Of a stretch of DNA of 64,000 nt, positions 1 through 6,348 are shown piece by piece (within the stretch, counting starts at the first letter, position 1; each line of letters begins with the position of its first letter). Below the pieces are notes generated by a model that was not told the origin of the DNA, searched no databases, and was given only the letters and a program-made list of their open reading frames with translations. The stretch comes from an uncultured Ruminococcus sp. GTDB taxonomy: Bacteria; Bacillota; Clostridia; Oscillospirales; Ruminococcaceae. The translations under genes were made by a program, and so were the position numbers. The stretch spans positions 1-64,000 of the forward strand of contig CAJTYV010000016.1 in NCBI GenBank assembly GCA_910584195.1, given 5' to 3'.

Positions 1-153
1 ATAAAATCTCACTACACCCTTAACGGCTTCTAAAGCCGCATAAATACGGGATTGTCGAAGTGGTTAAGAGTGGTAAAAAGCAGAAAAATGTAGGTAACTC
101 CTATTTTATTCCTGCACCACTCCTATACTGCTATTCCTACATATAATGCAAGT
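1..153. other. Candidate phage attachment region with phased repeats
   Basis: No gene is seen here. TCCT-type repeats begin at 99, 110, 121 and 135, that is one helical turn apart for the first three, with a GTAGGA half-site at 152. The same half-sites recur as an inverted pair at 1744-1766 on the other side of the integrase. Repeats of this kind next to an integrase often serve as integrase arm sites or excisionase sites. A small hairpin (CGGCTT/AAGCCG) lies near position 30. The core crossover site cannot be fixed without the empty host site. Confidence 0.4.
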
Positions 154-423
154 AGGAGAAGTCTATTAAAGAGAGGAAAAGGAGACGGTTGCTGGTAACA
201 ACTATCTCCTTTTTGTGTGAATCATACGAACTTGACATTTAAAATGGGGCTGTCATTATCGCATTTGTTGAGATCGTAATAAGAGTTATAGGGTGTGTGA
301 ACTCTTTCTGTCTTATCGTTTTCTCTATGCCAAAAAGAAACAGGGTGAAAGTCTTTCCTTGGCTTATAATATTGTCGATAATTTGTCAAGCTATTCGCCT
401 CCTCTCTTTAATAGACTTCTCCT
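154..423. repeat. 24-bp inverted repeat flanking the integrase 3' end
   Basis: The 24 bases at 154-177 (beginning AGGAGAAGTC) occur as an exact reverse complement at 400-423, with 222 bp between the arms. The right arm lies just past the integrase stop codon. The spacer holds a terminator-like hairpin and no convincing gene. It could be part of the attachment site or a remnant of recombination. Confidence 0.6.
177..213. terminator. Terminator hairpin downstream of the integrase
   Basis: AAAAGGAGA at 177-185 pairs with TCTCCTTTT at 205-213, and GTTG/CAAC pairs inside the loop. Runs of A and T on the two sides would let it stop transcription in both directions, including the leftward integrase message. 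Confidence 0.55.
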
Positions 424-466
424 TTCAAGTAACTGCGGCTTTACTTTCTTTCGCCATTATAACATC

Positions 467-1702
467 CTATTTTATTTTTTCAATTTCTGTTTTCAACCAG
501 TCGAATTCTCTTTGGGTGTAAACCTTTTCTGTAATGTCTGCAATCTTGTGGCCGACCATGTATTTGATGGCGTACTCATCCACTCCGTATTTCTTTGCCA
601 TTGTTACAAAGTGTTTTCTACCGTCATGTGGTCTATGCTCTGGATTCAGATTTAATTCAGTTCGTATCAAATCAAAAGCTTTTGTGTAACGGTTGTAGGT
701 CAATTTTATATTTTTCTTGTTTCGGGCGTTTGGGTCAATCCAGTTCAGTAAATACTTACTGCCAAGTTCTTCAGCCTCTTTGTATTTCTTTTCCACCAAA
801 GAACGAATCTTACTATGAATTGGAACTATCCGTTCACTTCCAGCCTCGGTTTTCATACCGCCTTTAAATGTTCCCTCTGTTAAATCCACATTCGCTAGTT
901 CAATCAATCCAAGTTCCTGCGGACGCCATCCGGAATAACACTGAATCAGGAGAATGTCTATGCCTTTCTTATCATCCACGTGGTTCCACAAAAGCTCTAT
1001 CTCATCTTCCGAAAAAGCAATATGTTCTCGCTTGACATTGTGACACTCTTTTACAACTTCATCAGGAAGTTTAAAAGTTCGTGAGTAATTCCGATCCACG
1101 ATTTCATATTCCAAAGCATAATCCAGCATCAAGTTAAATAGCGACTTGATTTTGTTCTTCATAGTTGCGGTTGGAGTCTGTTCAACACCTTTGACGACTG
1201 CAACACCTTCTTCCATGCATCCTTTGATGTGTCTGGCACGAACGTCCATCACTCTCATAGTGTAAACAGCAGAGCAATATTCCCAGGCATTCTCGGCAGC
1301 CTTTGAGTCTTTTACGGTTTTCTCATACTCTGGGAACCATTTGTCGTAGAGTTCCTGCATGGTAATAGCAGGCTGCAAGTCGTAAGGGTTCTTGTTATAT
1401 TCTACAAGAGCCGCATATGCATCGTTGTATGTAGGAAAATAGGATTCCGGTTTCAACGGTTTACAAATTGGTCTGCCAGTCGCTGTCTTGCCGACGGTAA
1501 TCATAGCCCGGTAAGGATTCCGGAGATTCCGGTTCTTAATCTCGCTAATTTGTCCGAACCCGTTTGGCAATCTTCTTCTCTTATTATTCTTGTTTCGAGG
1601 TTTCCTCGGTTTTACGTCCGGCTGTATAGGGTATCCACAGTGCGGACAGAATGTCGCTTTATCGCTTACTTGTAATTCGCATTCAGGGCATTGCATTAGC
1701 AT
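467..1702 (-). CDS. int: Tyrosine-recombinase integrase with N-terminal zinc ribbon
   Basis: This 411-aa protein should integrate and excise the phage at attP/attB. Residues about 4-23 form a zinc ribbon (CPEC ... CPHC). An arm-binding region of about 60 residues follows, then a helical core-binding domain, then the catalytic domain. Visible catalytic residues are the Arg in YSGWRPQEL, the HxxR box in HDGRKHF, a GHK motif and the nucleophile Tyr in KVYTQ near the C terminus. The start at 1702 has a GGAGAG Shine-Dalgarno about 9 nt upstream; a second in-frame ATG lies two codons in. It is the only leftward gene and diverges from the early operon, which fits a temperate phage. The zinc ribbon is an extra module that many integrases lack. 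Confidence 0.93.
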   Translation of the reverse strand: MLMQCPECELQVSDKATFCPHCGYPIQPDVKPRKPRNKNNKRRRLPNGFGQISEIKNRNLRNPYRAMITVGKTATGRPICKPLKPESYFPTYNDAYAALVEYNKNPYDLQPAITMQELYDKWFPEYEKTVKDSKAAENAWEYCSAVYTMRVMDVRARHIKGCMEEGVAVVKGVEQTPTATMKNKIKSLFNLMLDYALEYEIVDRNYSRTFKLPDEVVKECHNVKREHIAFSEDEIELLWNHVDDKKGIDILLIQCYSGWRPQELGLIELANVDLTEGTFKGGMKTEAGSERIVPIHSKIRSLVEKKYKEAEELGSKYLLNWIDPNARNKKNIKLTYNRYTKAFDLIRTELNLNPEHRPHDGRKHFVTMAKKYGVDEYAIKYMVGHKIADITEKVYTQREFDWLKTEIEKIK

Positions 1703-1743
1703 TGTGCATCACTCTCCTTCCACGTCTGCATTATAATAAATAG

Positions 1744-1766
1744 TGTAGGAATTGTCAACTCCTACA
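1744..1766. promoter_or_regulatory. Inverted repeat between integrase and early genes
   Basis: TGTAGGA at 1744-1750 is mirrored by TCCTACA at 1760-1766 across a 9-nt spacer. It sits about 40 bp upstream of the integrase start. The same half-site recurs left of the integrase, so it may bind integrase or excisionase, or act as an operator. Confidence 0.45.
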
Positions 1767-1798
1767 TTTATATTTTCTTGCTAAAATTCTCTGATTTC

Positions 1799-1829
1799 TA
1801 ACCTAGATTAAATACAGTACGCAGGTGAC
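1799..1829. promoter_or_regulatory. Palindromic operator-like element, copy 1
   Basis: The palindrome TAACCTAGATTA at 1799-1810 is followed by CAGTACGCAGGTGAC. A near copy (TAATCTAGCTTA, then CAGTACGTAGGTGAC) lies at 3514-3545. The palindrome alone recurs at 35983-35994. Its position just ahead of the early genes suggests a repressor operator, but no repressor gene is visible in the window. Confidence 0.5.
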
Positions 1830-1912
1830 ATGTTTTTCTGATAGCCTTAACATACAAAATCCGAAAAATTCCCGGGGTGAGATTTTGGAAAAACATTTTA
1901 AAGGAGGACTGT

Positions 1913-2161
1913 ATGGACGCCATATTTCAAACTGGTTCTGTACCGGTCGCGGTCGCCGCCAAAGTATACGGTAAAGACGCTTCCTGGGTACGAGCTGGCA
2001 TTATTTCCGGCTGGCTTCCGATTGGAAAAGCCACAAGGAATGGTCAACTCGTAACCAAGATCGAAGAAATGAACAGCAAGCTGGGACGGATTAACTTCTA
2101 TATCTCACCCAAATTGCTGTACGAGCAAACCGGATATCTTTGGAAAGGAGAAAAAGTATGA
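1913..2161 (+). CDS. Small DNA-binding protein, possible excisionase
   Basis: An 82-aa protein whose N-terminal half (about residues 8-40, with SVPVAVAAKVYGKD followed by WVRAGIISGWLP) looks like a winged-helix or MerR-type DNA-binding fold. The first rightward gene after a divergent integrase is often xis or a regulator. The ATG at 1913 was chosen because AAGGAGG ends 6-7 nt before it; an upstream in-frame start at 1877 has no ribosome-binding site. Its stop overlaps the next start (ATGA at 2158-2161), so the two are probably translationally coupled. The excisionase role is inference. Confidence 0.6.
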   Translation: MDAIFQTGSVPVAVAAKVYGKDASWVRAGIISGWLPIGKATRNGQLVTKIEEMNSKLGRINFYISPKLLYEQTGYLWKGEKV

Positions 2162-2577
2162 GTACGACTATAAGACCTGAACTTTCGGAAAAGAATAAAT
2201 ACTGGATTGACCGCCACCGTTATTATGAGCTGAAACATTTTTGTTTGCAGTATCCTGCATGGAAGAAAGCGTATGGGGTGTTGGATGGGCTGAGCAAGAG
2301 ACCGAACGATAATCCAATACTTGCTAAGCTCAATGTAGTGAGTGATCCAACTGCCAGATGCGCCGTTACAAAAGCGTACTTAGCAGAGCGAATAGCAATG
2401 ATAGAGGATGTCGCAGAGGATACGGACGAAGAACTGGCAAGTTATATTTTACATGGGGTAACAGAGGGTTGTTCTTATGACATATTGCGGGTAAGGTATA
2501 ATATTCCGTGCTGCAAAGATGTCTACTACGACTTGTACAGACGGTTCTTCTGGTTGCTGAGTAAAGAAAGGGAGTAA
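2158..2577 (+). CDS. ArpU/RinA-like phage transcription regulator (putative)
   Basis: A 139-aa protein. The C-terminal 40 residues (SYDILRVRYNIPC followed by KDVYYDLYRRFF) resemble the sigma region 4-like helix-turn-helix of phage activators such as RinA and ArpU, which in other phages switch on late genes. The N-terminal half is helical and charged. It overlaps the preceding gene by 4 bp and has AAAGGAG upstream. Finding such a regulator so early, next to the integrase, is unusual. The assignment is from recalled family resemblance only. Confidence 0.5.
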   Translation: MSTTIRPELSEKNKYWIDRHRYYELKHFCLQYPAWKKAYGVLDGLSKRPNDNPILAKLNVVSDPTARCAVTKAYLAERIAMIEDVAEDTDEELASYILHGVTEGCSYDILRVRYNIPCCKDVYYDLYRRFFWLLSKERE

Positions 2578-2580
2578 GAG

Positions 2581-2613
2581 TCGCAGAGATTTCATCTCCT
2601 TTAATGAAAGGAG
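2581..2613 (+). promoter_or_regulatory. SD-masking leader repeat, copy 1
   Basis: TCGCA begins the element. CTCCTTT at 2596-2602 is perfectly complementary to AAAGGAG at 2607-2613 across the 4-nt loop AATG, so the Shine-Dalgarno of the next gene can be hidden in a hairpin. Confidence 0.7.
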
Positions 2614-2623
2614 AGTGAGATTT

Positions 2624-2959
2624 ATGGAAAACATAAGGAGTATGTATTCACAAGTATTTGATTCGAGTAATCCTAACTGGGATCAGGATCGAGAGTTTAA
2701 TCTAATCTATTTGAAATCGCAACAAAACTACTTTAACGATCTTTTGAAATGTAGAGGCTATGTATTTCTGAGAGATATTCAGGAATGCCTTGGACTTAAA
2801 GTAACAAGGTTATCGTTATTTGTAGGATGGTTTTACGATTTGGAAAATGCGTTGGGAGATAACTACATCGATTTTGGAATCCAGGAGGACGAAGACGGAG
2901 AAAGTATTTGGTTAGACTTTAATGTTGACGGAGACATCACAGAACGTTTTGAAGATTGA
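2624..2959 (+). CDS. Short DUF6353-like protein (C-terminal domain only)
   Basis: This 111-aa protein matches the C-terminal third of the 321-aa protein at 12228-13193. Shared blocks include NLIYLKSQQNYFNDLL versus NIMFIKAQENYANDLL, VGWFYD versus VGWVYD, GDNYIDFG versus GDNYVDFG, and LDFNVDG in both. It lacks the N-terminal membrane segment of the longer paralogues, so it is probably soluble. The family is common in large Firmicutes phages; its function is unknown to me. The ATG at 2624 lies 10 nt after a perfect GGAGAG. The stop TGA touches the first base pairs of a terminator. Confidence 0.75.
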   Translation: MENIRSMYSQVFDSSNPNWDQDREFNLIYLKSQQNYFNDLLKCRGYVFLRDIQECLGLKVTRLSLFVGWFYDLENALGDNYIDFGIQEDEDGESIWLDFNVDGDITERFED

Positions 2960-2982
2960 GCCAGCAATGGCTCTTTCTTTTT
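2958..2982 (+). terminator. Intrinsic terminator
   Basis: GAGCCA/TGGCTC stem with a GCAA loop, followed by TTTCTTTTT. The stop codon of the preceding gene overlaps the first stem bases. Confidence 0.8.
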
Positions 2983-3014
2983 CGCACGAATTTCATCTCC
3001 TTTAATGAAAGGAG
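2982..3014 (+). promoter_or_regulatory. SD-masking leader repeat, copy 2
   Basis: Nearly identical to the copy at 2581-2613, with the same perfect CTCCTTT-AATG-AAAGGAG hairpin, and it directly abuts the preceding terminator. The identity extends into GAGTGAGATTT just before the start codon. Confidence 0.7.
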
Positions 3015-3024
3015 AGTGAGATTT

Positions 3025-3159
3025 ATGAGTGCAATAAAAAGATGGCTTGAAGATCATATTTCAGAGATTACGGATGAAGAATTACTGGAAGATGGTTATG
3101 AACAGAAAGAGATTGACTTTATGAGAGAATGCTTTACTGGAAGGAGGAAGGAGTCCTAA
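3025..3159 (+). CDS. Small acidic protein of unknown function
   Basis: A 44-aa protein (begins MSAIKRWLEDHISE). It is helical and charged, with no known motif. It starts 10 nt after a masked GGAGAG and ends in ES, where the stop codon falls in the loop of the downstream terminator. Conserved flanks rather than the protein itself support it as a real gene. Confidence 0.65.
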   Translation: MSAIKRWLEDHISEITDEELLEDGYEQKEIDFMRECFTGRRKES

Positions 3160-3177
3160 CAAGGGCTCTTTCTTTTT
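3151..3177 (+). terminator. Stop-in-loop terminator
   Basis: GAGTCC/GGGCTC stem (one G-T pair) with loop TAACAA and a TTTCTTTTT tail. The TAA in the loop is the stop codon of the preceding gene. Confidence 0.85.
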
Positions 3178-3188
3178 AGCTTAAAAAA

Positions 3189-3197
3189 TGGTATAAT
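3189..3197 (+). promoter_or_regulatory. Possible extended -10 promoter
   Basis: TGGTATAAT is a perfect extended -10. No good -35 is seen 17 nt upstream, where the run is T-rich. It would drive the 65-aa gene that starts at 3271. Confidence 0.45.
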
Positions 3198-3230
3198 TAA
3201 GCCGATACTTGATACCTTTTGTTTTTTATT

Positions 3231-3264
3231 TCGCAAATAATACATCGCCCTTTATGAAAGGAGG
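3231..3264 (+). promoter_or_regulatory. SD-masking leader repeat, copy 3
   Basis: TCGCAAATAATACATC followed by CCCTTT-ATG-AAAGGAGG. The stem is shorter than in copies 1 and 2 but still covers part of the Shine-Dalgarno. Confidence 0.6.
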
Positions 3265-3270
3265 ACACAT

Positions 3271-3468
3271 ATGACGGAACAAGGTTCTAATTTTGAAGAA
3301 AAGGAGAAAACCGAAATGATGAATGTTCAGGAAGTAGCAAGAATGACTGAATGGCTCAGAGCAAAAGGAATGAGCGATACGGAAATTCTCAACTGCATGA
3401 ATTACATCGCTACGGGCGTTGGCTTACCGACAAATATTGAGCCGTCCGAAGTAAAAGAGTCCGAATGA
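3271..3468 (+). CDS. Small acidic protein of unknown function
   Basis: A 65-aa protein, glutamate-rich at both ends. A central helical segment (VARMTEWLRAKGMSDTEIL) could be a short helix-turn-helix-like or protein-binding unit. It starts 6-7 nt after AAAGGAGG. A terminator of the GAGTCG type follows 11 nt after its stop. I do not recognise it. Confidence 0.65.
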   Translation: MTEQGSNFEEKEKTEMMNVQEVARMTEWLRAKGMSDTEILNCMNYIATGVGLPTNIEPSEVKESE

Positions 3469-3479
3469 TTCAGAGGGAA

Positions 3480-3509
3480 GAGTCGTGTAACAGCGGCTCT
3501 TTTCTTTTA
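3480..3509 (+). terminator. Intrinsic terminator, GAGTCG type
   Basis: GAGTCG/CGGCTC stem with loop TGTAACAG, then TTTTCTTTTATTTT. Here the loop TAA is not the stop of the preceding gene, which ends at 3468. Confidence 0.8.
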
Positions 3510-3513
3510 TTTT

Positions 3514-3545
3514 TAATCTAGCTTAGAAACCAGTACGTAGGTGAC
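3514..3545. promoter_or_regulatory. Palindromic operator-like element, copy 2
   Basis: TAATCTAGCTTA at 3514-3525 followed by CAGTACGTAGGTGAC, closely matching 1799-1829. It lies between a terminator and the next gene, so it may regulate a second early transcript. Confidence 0.5.
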
Positions 3546-3597
3546 TGAAAAACATGCTATCTTGATATCTGAAAAAATCTATGGAAGGAGGAACACT

Positions 3598-3816
3598 ATG
3601 CAAGCGGTCGTTATATTTATTGTCGGCGTTTTTATTGGGTGTGGAATCGCAGTCGTGATTCTTAGACCGAAATGCATCGGGACCTTACGGGTTGATACAT
3701 CTGATCAGGACGGTCCTTTTATATTTCTGGAAGCATCTAAAAGCATCGACTTTATCGCATCTAAAAAATCGGTCATGCTGAAAGTAAATCTCAAAAGTTA
3801 TATTTCGCACGACTAA
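3598..3816 (+). CDS. Small membrane-anchored phage protein
   Basis: A 72-aa protein. Residues 2-24 form one hydrophobic segment (VVIFIVGVFIGCGIAVVIL), then a basic turn and a beta-rich tail (GTLRVDTSDQDGPFIFLEAS). This layout recurs in small proteins of Firmicutes phages that I remember as uncharacterised. The ATG at 3598 has GGAAGGAGG ahead; an upstream in-frame start at 3541 has none and overlaps the operator-like repeat. Its last codons run into a degenerate copy of the leader repeat (3805-3834). Confidence 0.7.
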   Translation: MQAVVIFIVGVFIGCGIAVVILRPKCIGTLRVDTSDQDGPFIFLEASKSIDFIASKKSVMLKVNLKSYISHD

Positions 3817-3866
3817 CAGTTCCTTTTATGGAAGCTTAAAAACTTAACAGTGAAAGGAGAAAGAAA

Positions 3867-4313
3867 ATGAACGAAGACATTATCACAATGTTGGACGAAC
3901 AGATTAAAGCCGAACTTGGAGGTTTATCCGGTCTTGCAGTAGGAAGCAAGGAACATACGGAAGCCATAGAGGGTTTGGCCAAGCTGTATCGGTTAAGAAT
4001 CGATGATTCTAAAGCTGCAATGGAGTACAACAAAGAGATTGACGATGATGATTTCCGTAAGAAGCAGATGGAACAGGAAGAAAAATTCCATAATGAGCAG
4101 GCGGAAAGAGATGAGCAGTCTCGTAAAGAGCAACTCGCAGAGCAGAAAAAGGATCGATATATCAGAATCGGTATTGCTGCGGCCGAACTTATGGTGCCGC
4201 TAGTGTTCTTTGCCAAGATTTATCAGATGGGATATGATTTGGAAAAGGACGGCACATTTACAGTTCAGACATTGAAGAACTTGGTTCGGTTCGTTAAACC
4301 GACTAAACGATGA
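3867..4313 (+). CDS. Coiled-coil membrane protein of phage early region
   Basis: A 148-aa protein. Residues about 50-95 are very rich in E, K, Q and R and should form a coiled coil. They are followed by one membrane-interacting segment (IGIAAAELMVPLVFFAKIY, about 100-118) and a basic tail. The Shine-Dalgarno GAAAGGAG sits 9 nt upstream. It probably belongs with the other small membrane proteins of this region, perhaps altering the host envelope or anchoring a complex, but the function is unknown. Confidence 0.7.
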   Translation: MNEDIITMLDEQIKAELGGLSGLAVGSKEHTEAIEGLAKLYRLRIDDSKAAMEYNKEIDDDDFRKKQMEQEEKFHNEQAERDEQSRKEQLAEQKKDRYIRIGIAAAELMVPLVFFAKIYQMGYDLEKDGTFTVQTLKNLVRFVKPTKR

Positions 4314-4335
4314 GAATTGAAGATTCCAAAGCGGA

Positions 4336-4368
4336 GAGGCGTTAGATTTACAGCGCCTTTTCGTTTTT
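4336..4368 (+). terminator. Intrinsic terminator
   Basis: GAGGCG/CGCCTT stem followed by TTCGTTTTT. It lies 23 nt after the stop of the preceding gene and just before a degenerate leader repeat at 4371-4400. Confidence 0.65.
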
Positions 4369-4421
4369 CCTCGCCAAAATTGCATATCCTCTTATGGAGA
4401 TACAAAGAGCTCTTTAATCTC

Positions 4422-4450
4422 TTAACTTAACTATGAAAAGGGTGTATGAT
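4422..4450 (+). promoter_or_regulatory. Candidate sigma-A-type promoter
   Basis: TTAACT at 4422-4427, a 17-nt spacer, then TATGAT at 4445-4450, about 38 nt ahead of the next start codon. It follows a terminator, so a new transcript here is plausible. Confidence 0.45.
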
Positions 4451-4487
4451 ATGTAGTACACTCCGAGTTACGAAAGGAGATAATAAT

Positions 4488-4799
4488 ATGAGCCAAATTA
4501 TTAAACCGGAGGGTATTGAGTTAATAGAATACCTGAACGAAGGGTATGCAATTTGCAACAAATGCGGAGCAGTTATGGACCGGAGGGAACATCCCAGAGG
4601 TGGAAATGATATTTATACCTGCCCATCATGCGGTTGGAATATAGACGTGATGGATTATGAGTACGAAGAAGATGAGGAAGAAGAATGGACAGAACAGGTA
4701 CTCAGTATGTACGCAGGAAATGTACCACCTGATGGATGTAGAGCCTGCGGAGGTCCTTATCCGAGCTGCAAATTATCATGCCCGACATTTGACGAGTAA
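4488..4799 (+). CDS. Zinc-ribbon protein
   Basis: A 103-aa protein with a zinc ribbon (CNKCGAV at about residues 23-29 and CPSCGW near 45-50). An acidic stretch (about 58-66) follows, then a second cysteine group (CRACGGPYPSCKLSC) that could bind another metal. Such proteins often bind nucleic acid or act as adaptors. The start follows GAAAGGAGATAATA. It has its own candidate promoter and is followed by a stop-proximal terminator. Confidence 0.7.
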   Translation: MSQIIKPEGIELIEYLNEGYAICNKCGAVMDRREHPRGGNDIYTCPSCGWNIDVMDYEYEEDEEEEWTEQVLSMYAGNVPPDGCRACGGPYPSCKLSCPTFDE

Positions 4800-4812
4800 T
4801 ATTAGGGAGAGG

Positions 4813-4838
4813 AAGTCCTGACGAGGGCTTTTTCTCTT
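4813..4838 (+). terminator. Intrinsic terminator
   Basis: AAGTCC/GGGCTT stem with loop TGACGA and a T-rich tail. It is a variant of the GAGTCC family with TGA instead of TAA in the loop. Confidence 0.75.
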
Positions 4839-4858
4839 GCATTTTGGAGAAAAATAAA

Positions 4859-5218
4859 ATGAGATATCATTACAAGAAACCGACAATGCCACGGACAAAG
4901 TTTGGCAGACGTTATATTTGTAATCATCCGGTTTATAATAGTTGTACTCTATTTGAGATAAGTGGAAAAGGTCTCGCCGTGATTCAACAGCGATTTGATA
5001 AAGAAACAAAAAGTACCTGGTGGAGCGAAATAGATCAGTGGCTTACTGCTGAAATATATTTGCACCCACATTTTAAAGCGTACTTTGACGAACGTGCAGG
5101 AGAGGCTACGGACGGATTATATCCTACTGTAACCGTCCGGCAAATTATGTGGGCGCTGAAGATGAAGCCCATTAAGCGCGAACGGTGGGAAACGGTCTTT
5201 GACAGACGAAATATTTAG
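4859..5218 (+). CDS. Conserved mobile-element protein of unknown function
   Basis: A 119-aa protein, rich in aromatic and basic residues. Recognisable blocks are MRYHYKKP at the start, KGLAVIQQRFD in the middle and TVRQIMWALKMKP near the end. I recall close relatives across Clostridia phages and integrative elements, always uncharacterised. The ATG at 4859 was preferred over a TTG at 4844 because GGAG lies at the right distance upstream. Confidence 0.75.
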   Translation: MRYHYKKPTMPRTKFGRRYICNHPVYNSCTLFEISGKGLAVIQQRFDKETKSTWWSEIDQWLTAEIYLHPHFKAYFDERAGEATDGLYPTVTVRQIMWALKMKPIKRERWETVFDRRNI

Positions 5219-5249
5219 CAAAAATTACAACCTCTTTAATGAAAGGAGG
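5217..5249 (+). promoter_or_regulatory. SD-masking leader repeat, copy 6
   Basis: AGCAAAAATTACAA followed by CCTCTTT-AATG-AAAGGAGG. One C is missing relative to perfect pairing, so the stem has a bulge. It overlaps the last bases of the preceding stop codon. Confidence 0.6.
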
Positions 5250-5257
5250 TTCAGGTT

Positions 5258-5638
5258 ATGAACAACGAGTATGAAGAGAGATATTTTAAGGTATTTTATC
5301 ACTTTGAAAAGGTGCCAAGATTTATGCGAAAACATATGAGAGAAGAATTTATGAAACATCGAAATGAGGTTGCGAGGATATTTCGTGAGCATATAAAAGT
5401 GGTTAATGATGAATGGACTGTGACGGGAAAAGAGTTTGCGTTCGGAGAATATATTGAAGATATTAACCCTGAATATAGTAAGCTCGTATATGATCGTATT
5501 CAACCTTTTATAAATGTGGCGAATAAATCGTTCCCATACTGTAAGTATAAAATTGACGAGTATTGTGATATTGTAGGGTATCTGCCACTCATTAGAAAAT
5601 CAAAACTTTGGATTACTTTAGAAGAAATTGAGTCCTAA
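5258..5638 (+). CDS. Unknown phage protein
   Basis: A 126-aa soluble protein rich in lysine, arginine and aromatic residues (FEKVPRFMRKHMREEFMKHR near the start). No domain is recognised. It starts 9 nt after AAAGGAGG and ends EIES, with the TAA in the loop of the terminator at 5630-5656. It therefore shows the full cassette: masked SD, ORF, stop-in-loop terminator. Confidence 0.7.
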   Translation: MNNEYEERYFKVFYHFEKVPRFMRKHMREEFMKHRNEVARIFREHIKVVNDEWTVTGKEFAFGEYIEDINPEYSKLVYDRIQPFINVANKSFPYCKYKIDEYCDIVGYLPLIRKSKLWITLEEIES

Positions 5639-5656
5639 CAAGGGCTCTTTTCTTTT
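5630..5656 (+). terminator. Stop-in-loop terminator
   Basis: GAGTCC/GGGCTC with loop TAACAA and TTTTCTTTT tail. The loop TAA ends the 126-aa gene. Confidence 0.85.
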
Positions 5657-5712
5657 CGCAATTTATACACGCTCCTTTATGAAAACCATAGACCGAAAGG
5701 AGAAAAAGAGGT

Positions 5713-5931
5713 ATGGACGAGATGAATATTATATCAAAATTCACAACGGCGCTTGTGTCGAAAGCAGCGAAGGTGATTATCAAAAAGAAGTTAGGTGTAG
5801 ATATGGATATCTGGCTTAAAGAAATGAAAGTCACTGTAAACGACGGAACTACACACGCACATTTGGATATTGATGTGGAACTCAGCAAGGAAGAACTCAA
5901 AAAAATATTGAAGGGAAGCGGTTTTGATTAA
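5713..5931 (+). CDS. Small unknown protein
   Basis: A 72-aa protein with an amphipathic basic N-terminal helix (FTTALVSKAAKVIIKKKLG) and a beta-rich acidic C-terminal half (VTVNDGTTHAHLDIDVELS). It could associate peripherally with the membrane. GAAAGGAGAAAAAGAGGT precedes the ATG. No family recognised. Confidence 0.7.
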   Translation: MDEMNIISKFTTALVSKAAKVIIKKKLGVDMDIWLKEMKVTVNDGTTHAHLDIDVELSKEELKKILKGSGFD

Positions 5932-5938
5932 AAACGAG

Positions 5939-5964
5939 GAGTCCTAACAAGGGCTCTTCTTTTC
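5939..5964 (+). terminator. Intrinsic terminator, GAGTCC type
   Basis: GAGTCC/GGGCTC stem, loop TAACAA, TTCTTTTC tail. It starts 8 nt after the preceding stop, so here the loop TAA is not used as the stop. Confidence 0.8.
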
Positions 5965-5968
5965 TGTT

Positions 5969-6001
5969 TCGTTATATTTACAACTTCTTTAATGAAAGGA
6001 G
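5969..6001 (+). promoter_or_regulatory. SD-masking leader repeat, copy 8
   Basis: TTCGTTATATTTACAA then CTTCTTT-AATG-AAAGGAG, pairing with one G-T. A TTATATTT heptamer lies inside the element. Confidence 0.6.
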
Positions 6002-6010
6002 CGTGATTGT

Positions 6011-6304
6011 ATGAAGATTATAACTATTTGTGGGAGCTATAAGTATAAAACAGAAATGGTAAGTGTCTATCAGCAGCTTACTGATTTGGGGTTTATTGTG
6101 CTATTTCCGGCGATGGGATGTGAACGTCACGACAAGAAATGGTATTTGGAATTGCATACAGAGAAAATTGCAATGTCTGACGCCATATTTGTCGTAGACG
6201 TAGATTGCTACGTTGGAGAAAGCACAAGGTATGAAATTCGTAAAGCTGAAGAACTTGGTAAAAAAATTATATTTTATAGCAGCAACAAATTAGGAGTCGT
6301 GTAA
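6011..6304 (+). CDS. Small Rossmann/SLOG-type nucleotide-binding protein
   Basis: A 97-aa protein resembling the nucleoside 2-deoxyribosyltransferase / SLOG fold. The N-terminal beta-strand and loop ITICGSYKYK would hold the phosphate. An acidic segment (VDVDCYVGESTRYEIRKAEELGKKIIFY) carries the typical GESTRYEI helix start and the closing K-x-I-x strand. Such proteins cleave or bind nucleotides; a role in phage nucleotide recycling or signalling is possible. A second member lies at 35435-35737. Its stop codon TAA is inside a terminator loop. Confidence 0.7.
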   Translation: MKIITICGSYKYKTEMVSVYQQLTDLGFIVLFPAMGCERHDKKWYLELHTEKIAMSDAIFVVDVDCYVGESTRYEIRKAEELGKKIIFYSSNKLGVV

Positions 6305-6322
6305 CAGCGGCTCTTTTCTTTT
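6294..6322 (+). terminator. Stop-in-loop terminator, GAGTCG type
   Basis: GAGTCG/CGGCTC stem with loop TGTAACAG and TTTTCTTTT tail. The TAA in the loop is the stop of the SLOG-like gene. Confidence 0.85.
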
Positions 6323-6348
6323 CGCAAAAATTACACAGCATATTATGA

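Noticed and set aside
233..262. TTGACA with a weak -10 facing the integrase 3' end
   Set aside because: The -10 is poor and no sensible gene follows on that strand.
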